A stretch of 6,675 nucleotides of DNA from Candidatus Omnitrophota bacterium (GTDB lineage: Bacteria; Ratteibacteria; UBA8468; B48-G9; DSTR01): positions 1 to 6,675 of the forward strand of contig JAMWDF010000095.1 in NCBI GenBank assembly GCA_023818865.1, written 5' to 3'. The position numbers were made by a program, and so were the translations under genes. Positions 1 through 5,759 of this stretch are shown piece by piece. Positions within the stretch are counted from its first letter, which is position 1. Every line of letters begins with the position of its first letter. The notes under the pieces are model-generated. The model was not told the DNA's origin, searched no databases, and worked only from the letters and a program-made list of their open reading frames with translations.

Positions 1-547
1 CGCTTATGTTTAAATCTATCATATAAACAGAACTGTCTGTGCAAGGAGAATGTGTACAAACAGAATTATCAAGAAGTTTTAATAAATAGAAATTATGGCT
101 TCCATTTATTGTGAGGGTTGATTTATAACAGATTATTGCAAAATTTTCATAATCCGCGTTTGCTTCATCAATTGTTTTTAAAGTTCCAAATAGACCTGCC
201 TTAAATGAAACATCCATTTTTGTTCCCTGCATATTTTCAATATCAGGACCTATTTCAAGAGTATAGTTTTGCAAACCTGTCTGGCCGGTGCTTATTATTT
301 GATACTTTGTGCCAGAAATCTTTATGATGTTTGCAGGGCCAATATTTCCCCCAGGGCCTGTAAAAACAATATCTTCAACAGTAAAAGTGCTCTGGTTAAT
401 TTCTTGATTAAATTCAACCTCCAAAATGTCAAATGGTGTATTAGAAGAACCCTTAGGTGCCAAATCAATTATTCTAAGTTGCTGTGAAAAAAGAAAGGAA
501 GTAAGAAGAAAAAGTATTTTGAAAGCCAATGCCAAATTTTTTCTCAT
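1..547 (-). CDS. Secreted surface protein with Ig-like module, N-terminal part
   Basis: An open frame of 182 codons runs from an ATG at 547 leftwards off the window, so the C-terminus is missing. An AAGGAGA Shine-Dalgarno about 4 bases upstream (551-557) supports this start. Residues 1-21 look like a signal peptide: a basic MRKN, then a hydrophobic ILFLLTSFLFS, with likely cleavage near S21-Q22. Residues 25-113 resemble the bacterial Ig-like domain of large extracellular proteins: EVEFNQEINQSTF, then FTGPGG, then YTLEIGPDIENMQG. Residues 143-182 (LTINGSHNF, then THSP, then VYMIDLNIS) resemble a module seen in secreted beta-rich repeat proteins, with two cysteines (C164, C169) in it. These matches are from memory of family patterns, not a search. 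A role as a large exported or cell-surface protein is inferred; ligand and anchoring are unknown. The gene is A+T-rich and uses many ATA codons, unlike the genes to the right. Confidence 0.8.
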   Translation of the reverse strand, partial: MRKNLALAFKILFLLTSFLFSQQLRIIDLAPKGSSNTPFDILEVEFNQEINQSTFTVEDIVFTGPGGNIGPANIIKISGTKYQIISTGQTGLQNYTLEIGPDIENMQGTKMDVSFKAGLFGTLKTIDEANADYENFAIICYKSTLTINGSHNFYLLKLLDNSVCTHSPCTDSSVYMIDLNIS

Positions 548-723
548 TTTTCTCCTTTTTTAGAAAGGCGACCTTTATAGAAGGAAAAATAGGGTAATCC
601 AAAATGCAGAAAATTGTCTGGGTAGGGATATTCTTAGGCACATCTTTGTTTGTGCACCCTGCTTTTACCAAGAAACTTGATGCATCAAACATTTTACTTC
701 CTTGCTCCGGAGTTGCCTCCATC

Positions 724-778
724 TTCTTGACAAAATTATTTAAACATCCTTCTTCTTATCTGTCAAGTTTGTCAAGAA
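724..778. repeat. 11-bp inverted repeat around the candidate promoter
   Basis: TTCTTGACAAA (724-734) and TTTGTCAAGAA (768-778) are perfect inverted copies separated by 33 bases. They flank the candidate -10 box and overlap the upstream TTGACA of the minus-strand promoter. Possible roles are a two-site operator or a transcript hairpin. It could also be chance in low-complexity sequence. Confidence 0.45.
738..766 (-). promoter_or_regulatory. Candidate sigma70-type promoter for the secreted-protein gene
   Basis: On the minus strand a perfect TTGACA (766-761) is followed after 17 bases by TTAAAT (743-738), four of six to the -10 consensus. Transcription would start near 731 and leave a leader of about 185 bases before the ATG at 547. 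A second TTGACA lies 9 bases upstream (775-770). The box sequences and spacing are seen directly; promoter activity is inferred, and such matches are common in A+T-rich DNA. Confidence 0.35.
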
Positions 779-910
779 ATCTAATAGCCTTTTGTCAATT
801 GAAGATTGAAAACCAACTCGCTAAGCGGTTTTAATAAGCGTAATACTTTAGTTACCTTCGTCCCGAGTTACTCTAACTGTTAATGCCTAAAAATTCCCAT
901 TAAACTTACT

Positions 911-1348
911 TCACCGGTTTTTCTTAAATTCAACCACAGAGATGGAGCGCCTTCTCCGCCCAAGAACAGATAGCGTGACGATAAATCTGGCTTCTTCCCC
1001 CAACTCGGGGAAACGATCAGCCCATTCTATTAAGATAATGCCTTGGTCAGCATATTCCTTCCAGCCGATGCTTTCTAGTTCTTCAGGCTTAGTCAACCGA
1101 TAGAAATCAAAGTGGTAAATCGGCACCTTCCCTGGGTACTCGTTGATGATGACAAACGATGGGCTGGTAGCTTGATGTCCGGTGAGCGCTCTCACTATTC
1201 CTTGGATCATAGTCGTCTTGCCGCTGCCAAGGCCTCCACAGAAGTGAACCATATCTCCACGGCGTAACTTCCTGGCCAGGGCTTCTCCGATGGCTCTTGT
1301 ATCTGCTGGACTATCAGTCAAAAAGATGGTTGTTTTTGATCTGACCAT
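911..1348 (-). CDS. tsaE: tRNA threonylcarbamoyladenosine biosynthesis ATPase TsaE
   Basis: This 145-residue protein matches the TsaE (YjeE) family, whose members are about 140-160 residues. TsaE is the cytoplasmic P-loop ATPase that works with TsaB and TsaD to install t6A at position 37 of ANN-decoding tRNAs. Visible motifs are the Walker A GGLGSGKTT (38-46), the SPSF switch motif (62-65), HFDFYRL (79-85) and IEWADRF (107-113), all in the usual order and spacing. The C-terminus is rich in arginine (RRRR 130-133). The ATG at 1346-1348 gives a normal-length N-terminus; only a weak GGGA precedes it by 7 bases. A candidate promoter at 1377-1405 would give a 5' leader of about 20 bases. The gene points away from the 6S RNA cluster. 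tsaB and tsaD, its functional partners, are not in the window. Confidence 0.93.
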   Translation of the reverse strand: MVRSKTTIFLTDSPADTRAIGEALARKLRRGDMVHFCGGLGSGKTTMIQGIVRALTGHQATSPSFVIINEYPGKVPIYHFDFYRLTKPEELESIGWKEYADQGIILIEWADRFPELGEEARFIVTLSVLGRRRRSISVVEFKKNR

Positions 1349-1376
1349 GGTTGTTTCCCGGGAGATTAACCAGACA

Positions 1377-1405
1377 ATTTTACTTCTTTACTGGCTTGCG
1401 GTAAA
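1377..1405 (-). promoter_or_regulatory. Candidate tsaE promoter
   Basis: On the minus strand TTTACC (1405-1400) and TAAAAT (1382-1377) are separated by 17 bases. The -35 matches four of six and the -10 five of six consensus positions. The start site would fall near 1370, about 22 bases before the tsaE ATG. It lies on the opposite strand of the 6S RNA promoter and occupies nearly the same bases. Confidence 0.4.
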
Positions 1406-1407
1406 AT
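1379..1407 (+). promoter_or_regulatory. Candidate 6S RNA / tRNA cluster promoter
   Basis: TTTACT (1379-1384) and TAAAAT (1402-1407) are separated by 17 bases. The predicted start is near 1414, which is exactly the first base of the 6S RNA closing stem. That independent agreement is the best support for it. The -10 boxes of this and the tsaE promoter form a 7-bp inverted repeat (ATTTTAC 1377-1383, GTAAAAT 1401-1407). Confidence 0.55.
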
Positions 1408-1413
1408 AATATT

Positions 1414-1574
1414 GGCTGTTCCGTGCGTGGGGAGCAGGAACCCTTGAGCCAACACCCATAGCAAGGGAGCCAAGGCTGGCAGGGCCGGGTTAAGTATAAA
1501 CCCGAAACTGCTCAGGGCGGCACCCACCTGAATTATCAGGTCTCAAAGGGTGAGATCCCGGCGGCGGAACGGCC
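1414..1574 (+). ncRNA. ssrS: 6S RNA
   Basis: 6S RNA is a promoter mimic that binds the housekeeping RNA polymerase holoenzyme and reduces transcription in stationary phase. The fold fits its plan. A 9-bp closing stem joins GGCTGTTCC (1414-1422) to GGAACGGCC (1566-1574), with one G-U pair. CCCTTGAG (1441-1448) can pair with CTCAAAGGG (1542-1550) with one bulge. A small hairpin ACCTGA-ATTA-TCAGGT (1526-1541) sits where E. coli 6S has a hairpin on the 3' side of the central bubble. An apical hairpin CGGGTT/AACCCG lies at 1486-1504. CCCTTGAGCC recalls CCCCTGAGCC of E. coli 6S, and the 3' GGCGGCGGAA recalls its GCGGCGGCA. The length, about 161 nt, is slightly short for the family. The ends are set by the stem and promoter. 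Recognition is by eye, without a covariance search. Confidence 0.75.
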
Positions 1575-1593
1575 TTCTCAATCGTCTAAAGGA

Positions 1594-1677
1594 GGGCAGG
1601 TTGCGGAGTGGCCAATCGCAGCAGACTGTAAATCTGCCGGCTCTATGCCTTCGGAGGTTCGAATCCTCCCCTGCCCA
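1594..1677 (+). tRNA. tRNA-Tyr (anticodon GUA)
   Basis: The acceptor stem pairs GGGCAGG (1594-1600) with CCTGCCC (1670-1676), with discriminator A1677. The anticodon stem is GCAGA/TCTGC, and the loop CTGTAAA carries GTA at 1628-1630. A long variable arm (class II), as in bacterial tRNA-Tyr, and a T arm GGAGG-TTCGAAT-CCTCC follow. The 3' CCA is not encoded. It starts 19 bases after the 6S RNA with no visible terminator between them. Confidence 0.96.
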
Positions 1678-1681
1678 AAGC

Positions 1682-1752
1682 GCGGGGTTGGTTTAGTGGT
1701 AAAACATCAGCCTTCCAAGCTGAGGACACGGGTTCAATTCCCGTACCCCGCT
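1682..1752 (+). tRNA. tRNA-Gly (anticodon UCC)
   Basis: The acceptor stem pairs GCGGGGT (1682-1688) with ACCCCGC (1745-1751), with discriminator T1752. The D arm is GTTT/AAAC with an AGTGGTA loop. The anticodon stem TCAGC/GCTGA holds loop CTTCCAA with TCC at 1714-1716, and the T arm is ACGGG/CCCGT. CCA is not encoded. Only 4 bases separate it from tRNA-Tyr and 28 bases from the tig start codon, so co-transcription and processing are likely. Confidence 0.96.
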
Positions 1753-1780
1753 TTGAATTCATTCACCCCAAGGAATTAGA

Positions 1781-2800
1781 ATGGAGACAGAAATAAAGAA
1801 TGTTTCTGAACTTGGCCGGGAAATCTTTTTCAGAATACCGCCGGAGGAAGTAGAAGCCTGTCGGAAAAAGATCATTGAGGAATTTCGGCAACACGCCCAG
1901 ATAGAGGGTTTCAGAAAGGGGAAAGTGCCGGCTTCTCTGGTGGCTGCTCGGTATGCCGAGGCTATCCGGGAGCAAATTCTCCAGCGGCTTATCCCGGAGG
2001 CCTATCTTAAGACCATTAAAGAAAAACATCTTTCTGTGGTTTCCGAACCGGAGGTTTCTGAGGTAAAACTTGACCAGGATGGGCTACATTTCAAGGTGTA
2101 TGTGGAACTGAAACCGGAGGTTAATCTTTCCCGGTATTTAGGATTAACATTAAAAAAAGTGGAACCTGAACAGATTACGGAAGAAATGGTGAATCAGGTT
2201 TTGAGTCAGTGGGAAAACAAACCGGAACTGGCTGCCTCCATCATTGACCCAGAAAAGAGGCGGGCTTGGAAGGAGCGAATCAGAGAGCAACTGGAGATAT
2301 TGGCCAGGACCAAAGCTAGAGCCGCTGAAGAGAAGCAAATTTGGGATCAGCTTTTCAGCCAAGCAAAGTTTGCGCTTCCGGAAAAATTGGTGCAGGAGCG
2401 AGCCAGCCGCTACACCGAAGAAGAATTAAAGCGTCAGAACTTGCAGGGTAAGAATGAGGAGGAGATTAACCGCCTGGCAAAGGAAATTTTTGAGAAAGTA
2501 AAACCGAGGGGAGTTGATGACGTTAGGAAGTATTTTATCTTAGAGAAGGTAGCGGAAAATGAAGGATTAGTTTGTACTGAAGAAGAATTGACTGAAAGAA
2601 TCAGGCACATTGCCCGGGCGGCGGGTGAATCCGAGGAGCAAATTCGGGAAAAGATGAGAAAGGCGGGCCGGTTAGAAGAATTAAAAAGTGAGATTCGGCT
2701 TGATAAAGCCTTCGCCTTAATTTTGGAGAAGGCCCAGGTTATTTCCCGGGTAGTTTTGCCCGAGGAGACCCCAGGCAAAGTAATGAGGTCAAAAGAATGA
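1781..2800 (+). CDS. tig: Trigger factor lacking the PPIase domain
   Basis: Trigger factor is the ribosome-bound chaperone that meets nascent chains at the exit tunnel. The N-terminal ribosome-binding domain (about 1-115) carries the signature GFRKGKVP at 43-50, the same positions as in E. coli. The linker YLGLTLKKVEPEQITEEMV (119-137) is also typical. The FKBP-type peptidyl-prolyl isomerase domain, normally about 90 residues after this linker, is absent. From about residue 145 the protein passes directly into the charged helical C-terminal chaperone domain, with LPEKLV at 199-204 and a last helix near 296-320. Its 339 residues compare with about 430 in the full-length family. The frame is continuous with no sign of a lesion, so this looks like a natural variant. 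An AAGGA (1770-1774) lies 6 bases before the ATG. The stop overlaps the clpP start (ATGA, 2797-2800), which suggests translational coupling. Confidence 0.93.
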   Translation: METEIKNVSELGREIFFRIPPEEVEACRKKIIEEFRQHAQIEGFRKGKVPASLVAARYAEAIREQILQRLIPEAYLKTIKEKHLSVVSEPEVSEVKLDQDGLHFKVYVELKPEVNLSRYLGLTLKKVEPEQITEEMVNQVLSQWENKPELAASIIDPEKRRAWKERIREQLEILARTKARAAEEKQIWDQLFSQAKFALPEKLVQERASRYTEEELKRQNLQGKNEEEINRLAKEIFEKVKPRGVDDVRKYFILEKVAENEGLVCTEEELTERIRHIARAAGESEEQIREKMRKAGRLEELKSEIRLDKAFALILEKAQVISRVVLPEETPGKVMRSKE

Positions 2801-3402
2801 AAGAGCAATTAATCCCTTATATTATTGAGACGACCGAACGGGGAGAAAGAGCCTATGATATCTATTCGCGGCTGTTGCGTGACCGAATTGTGTTTATTGG
2901 TTCACTGATCACCGATCAATTAGCAAACATCGTAATTGCGGAATTGCTTTTTCTGCAGAACGATGATGGCCAGAAGGACGTTCATCTCTATTTGAATACA
3001 CCTGGCGGGTCCATCACTGCTGGATTGGCAATTTATGATACGATGCAGTTCATTAGCTGTCCGGTAGCCACATACTGTCTTGGCCAAGCGGCCAGTATGG
3101 GAGCGGTCTTGCTGGCAGGCGGGACCAAAGGGAAGAGGTTCGTCCTTCCTAACAGCCGGGTGCTTATCCATCAGCCATGGGGGGGGGTGGAAGGGAGTAC
3201 GACTGATGTGAATATTCATACCAAAGAGATGATCAGGTTACGCCGAGTGGTTAACGAAGTCCTTTCTCGACACACCGGCAAGCCTCTGAAAAAGATTCAG
3301 GTGGACACCGAGCGCGACTATTTTATGAGTGCCAAAGAAGCAGTCGATTACGGGCTGGCGGACGAAGTCTTGTTTTCAGCCAAACTTCCGGAGAAAGGCT
3401 AA
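2797..3402 (+). CDS. clpP: ATP-dependent Clp protease proteolytic subunit ClpP
   Basis: ClpP is the serine peptidase that forms a double-heptamer chamber and degrades proteins fed by a Clp ATPase. At 201 residues it is family-sized. The catalytic triad is S100 (in GQAASMGA), H125 (in RVLIHQP) and D174 (in DTERDYF), with the same spacing as the E. coli triad. The oxyanion-loop motif NTPGGS is at 67-72. Any N-terminal propeptide is very short. The ATG overlaps the tig stop by four bases, and the lon ATG follows two bases after its own stop. No clpX lies beside it, so its unfoldase must be encoded elsewhere. A run of nine G (3179-3187) encodes W128-G129-G130-V131 just after the catalytic histidine; the frame is intact through it. 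Confidence 0.97.
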   Translation: MKEQLIPYIIETTERGERAYDIYSRLLRDRIVFIGSLITDQLANIVIAELLFLQNDDGQKDVHLYLNTPGGSITAGLAIYDTMQFISCPVATYCLGQAASMGAVLLAGGTKGKRFVLPNSRVLIHQPWGGVEGSTTDVNIHTKEMIRLRRVVNEVLSRHTGKPLKKIQVDTERDYFMSAKEAVDYGLADEVLFSAKLPEKG

Positions 3403-3404
3403 TC

Positions 3405-5744
3405 ATGGCTCTCTTGAACAAAGGTGAAAAACTAATCAAGCGGGTAATCCCTGGAGTTCCGTTGAGGGATTTGATTGTTTACCCGCATATGGTAGTTCCT
3501 CTTCTTGTTGGTCGCCCGCGTTCCCTCAATGCCGTGGAAGAATGCTTGGCTCAGGACAGTTTGTTAATTCTCTGTTTTCAGAAGGATCCCCAGGTGGAAG
3601 AACCAGAGCTGGCAGATCTGTACTCTATTGGCGTACTGGCTAAGGTTTTGCAGAGTGCCAGGGAACCCAATGGTTCAATGAGAATTCTGGTGGAATGTCT
3701 GGAACGGGTAAAAGTTAAGGAGGTAGTCAAGAACCGCCGCTATTTTGCCTGTGTTGCTGAGCGCCTTAAACAGGAATTCCCTAGCAATAAAGAAACAGAG
3801 GCGTTAGCTCGGGTAGCTACTGACCTACTGGATAAGTATCTTAAACTTAATCCTTCTATGCCCAAGGAGCTGTACGGGACAGTGTTAACGATTGAAGACC
3901 ATTCTAAACTGTGTGATACCATTGCCGGGTACCTACCTTTAAAATTGAAAGATAAAGGGCGAGTGCTGGAGACCCTGCCTATTTCCGAGCGTTTGGAGGC
4001 TTTGATAGACATTCTTAATGCGGAAATCGGGGTATTAGAAGTGCAAAAAGATATCCAGGACAAGGTGATCAAGCGAATTGAGGAAAGTCAAAAACAATAT
4101 CTGTTGACTGAGCAACTGAAAACCATTCAAAAAGAACTAGGGCGGGAGGAAGAATCCCCGGAAATCGTCCAGCTGAAGGAAAAGATAAAGAAAGCCGGAA
4201 TGCCAAAGACGGCTGAGGAAAAAGCCTTAGAAGAATTAACCAGATTGAGTAAGATGATGCCGCTTTCCCCTGAGGCGACTGTTTCTCGGACTTACCTGGA
4301 ATGGTTGACCGGATTACCCTGGAATGTTTCCACGGAAGATAACCTGGATGTCAAGCACGCTGCCAGGATTCTGGATGAAGATCATTACGGCTTGGAAAAG
4401 GTGAAGGAAAGGATTGTAGAATATCTGGCTGTTCGGAAAAGGACCGAGTCTCTTCGTGGCCCAATTCTTTGTTTTGTGGGACCACCTGGAGTTGGTAAAA
4501 CTTCCCTGGGCCGTTCAATCGCCCGAGCTCTGGGTAGAAAGTTAGTCCGGGTTTCTTTGGGTGGGGTTCGGGATGAGGCGGAAATCAGAGGGCACCGGAG
4601 AACTTATATCGGGGCGTTGCCTGGCCGCATTATTCAATCAATTAAGAAAGCAGGGGTGAATAATCCTGTGTTTCTCCTGGATGAGATCGATAAACTGGGT
4701 AAGGATTTTCGTGGGGATCCGGCCAGCGCGCTCCTGGAAGTTCTTGACCCGGAACAGAACAACAGTTTTTCAGACCATTATTTAGAAGTGGAGTTTGACC
4801 TTTCCCGGGTGCTATTTATCACCACGGCTAACACCGAATTTACTATTCCTCCGGCTCTTCTGGACAGAATGGAGATTATTTCTCTGCCTGGGTATACCAT
4901 GTGGGAGAAAATGGAGATAGCTAAGAGGTTCTTGGTCCCCAGGCAGTTAAAAGAGCATGGGTTGAATGAGAATAACCTTAAAGTTTCAGATGAGGCGTTG
5001 GTGGCGATTATCAGGAATTATACCCGGGAAGCTGGTGTAAGAAATTTGGAGAGAGAAATTGCCAGTATCTGCCGGAAGGTGACCAGGAAATTAGTAGAAT
5101 CAAACAAAGATTTCCTGGTGAGAATAGGAACGAGAGTTCTGGACAGGTATCTAGGTCCGGAAAAGTTTACCACCCAAACGGTAGAGGAAAAAGGAAAAGT
5201 GGGGGTAGCCTGCGGGATGGCTTGGACTTGGTACGGTGGGGATATCCTATTTACAGAAATAGTGACGATGGCTGGTACCGGGGAATTGATTCTCACTGGA
5301 CAGATGGGGGAGGTAATGCGAGAATCAGCTCAGGCCGCCAGAAGTTATGTTCGGGCTAACGCAGTTCGGTTGGGAATTGACCCTCAGTTTTATAAGGAAT
5401 TTGACATCCACGTCCATGTCCCTGAAGGAGCCATTCCCAAAGACGGACCATCCGCCGGGGTAACCATTGTGACTGCTCTGGTTTCTGCTCTGACTAGACA
5501 CCCGGTTGATGCCCGGGTGGCGATGACTGGGGAAATTACTCTGCAGGGAAAAGTGCTAAAGATTGGGGGATTGAAAGCTAAGATATTAGCCGCCCACCGA
5601 GCTGGCATCAAAAAAGTTTTGGTTCCGGCTGAAAATGAAAAAGAACTGGAAGAAATACCCAAGAAGATACGAGAGGAACTAAATATCCGGTTGGTAAGGA
5701 CCGTTGATGATGTTTTAGGTGAGTCTCTGATGAAAATTGAGTGA
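3405..5744 (+). CDS. lon: ATP-dependent protease Lon (LonA type)
   Basis: This complete 779-residue LonA is a cytoplasmic hexameric AAA+ protease that removes misfolded and regulatory proteins. The N-terminal substrate-binding domain spans about 12-205 (PGVPLRDLIVYPHMVVPL), followed by a helical coiled-coil region to about 310. The AAA+ module has Walker A GPPGVGKTS (359-367), Walker B FLLDEIDK (423-430), sensor-1 N476, the likely arginine finger R488 and sensor-2 R546 in REAGVRNLE. The peptidase domain carries the Ser-Lys dyad S683 (PKDGPSAG) and K726 (GGLKAK), 43 residues apart as in E. coli. No transmembrane insertion is seen, which rules out LonB. AAAGG at 3394-3398, inside the end of clpP, precedes the ATG by 6 bases, and clpP ends two bases upstream. 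No heat-shock promoter or CIRCE-like element is visible in front of it. Confidence 0.98.
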   Translation: MALLNKGEKLIKRVIPGVPLRDLIVYPHMVVPLLVGRPRSLNAVEECLAQDSLLILCFQKDPQVEEPELADLYSIGVLAKVLQSAREPNGSMRILVECLERVKVKEVVKNRRYFACVAERLKQEFPSNKETEALARVATDLLDKYLKLNPSMPKELYGTVLTIEDHSKLCDTIAGYLPLKLKDKGRVLETLPISERLEALIDILNAEIGVLEVQKDIQDKVIKRIEESQKQYLLTEQLKTIQKELGREEESPEIVQLKEKIKKAGMPKTAEEKALEELTRLSKMMPLSPEATVSRTYLEWLTGLPWNVSTEDNLDVKHAARILDEDHYGLEKVKERIVEYLAVRKRTESLRGPILCFVGPPGVGKTSLGRSIARALGRKLVRVSLGGVRDEAEIRGHRRTYIGALPGRIIQSIKKAGVNNPVFLLDEIDKLGKDFRGDPASALLEVLDPEQNNSFSDHYLEVEFDLSRVLFITTANTEFTIPPALLDRMEIISLPGYTMWEKMEIAKRFLVPRQLKEHGLNENNLKVSDEALVAIIRNYTREAGVRNLEREIASICRKVTRKLVESNKDFLVRIGTRVLDRYLGPEKFTTQTVEEKGKVGVACGMAWTWYGGDILFTEIVTMAGTGELILTGQMGEVMRESAQAARSYVRANAVRLGIDPQFYKEFDIHVHVPEGAIPKDGPSAGVTIVTALVSALTRHPVDARVAMTGEITLQGKVLKIGGLKAKILAAHRAGIKKVLVPAENEKELEEIPKKIREELNIRLVRTVDDVLGESLMKIE

Positions 5745-5759
5745 CCAGGGAGGGAAAAG

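Larger units (their letters stand above)
548..910. other. Intergenic region between tsaE and the secreted-protein gene
   Basis: These 363 bases hold no convincing gene. Short frames on both strands lack family resemblance and overlap the likely leader of the minus-strand gene. The stretch is A+T-rich and contains a candidate minus-strand promoter (738-766), an 11-bp inverted repeat (724-734 and 768-778) and a 12-bp palindrome (677-688). It also has a small GGAG-GCAA-CTCC hairpin (709-720, minus-strand sense) and two tiny hairpins just before the start codon at 547. No strong terminator follows tsaE. A 6-bp hairpin at 809-832 (AAAACC/GGTTTT) has no proper T tract on either strand. Confidence 0.6.

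Noticed and set aside
677..688. TTGATGCATCAA palindrome as a specific operator
   Set aside because: It is a single copy with no promoter overlap. It matches no regulator site I can name, so it is only mentioned as part of the leader.
474..722. Minus-strand 82-codon frame
   Set aside because: It overlaps the start of the secreted-protein gene in another frame. The latter has the Shine-Dalgarno, signal peptide and domain resemblance; this one has none.
600..731. c-di-GMP (GEMM) or similar riboswitch in the leader
   Set aside because: A GGCAA-like tetraloop is present, but the conserved GACGCAAAGC core and the second hairpin are not.
809..832. AAAACC/GGTTTT hairpin as terminator of tsaE
   Set aside because: The stem is 6 bp with a 12-base loop, and no T tract follows on the minus strand. 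Too weak to call.
604..834. Plus-strand 76-codon frame with a signal-peptide-like start
   Set aside because: It lies antisense to the likely leader of the minus-strand gene, has only a poorly placed AGGG before its ATG, resembles no family I know and is low in complexity.
1414..1574. SRP (4.5S) RNA, suggested by GCTGGCAGGGCC at 1475-1486
   Set aside because: The GGAAGGAAGCAGCC-like core of SRP RNA is missing, while closing stem, central bubble hairpin and conserved blocks fit 6S RNA.
2207..2261. Frameshift or deletion damage as the cause of the short trigger factor
   Set aside because: The frame is continuous across the junction, both flanking domains keep family motifs, and no leftover FKBP motif is seen in other frames.
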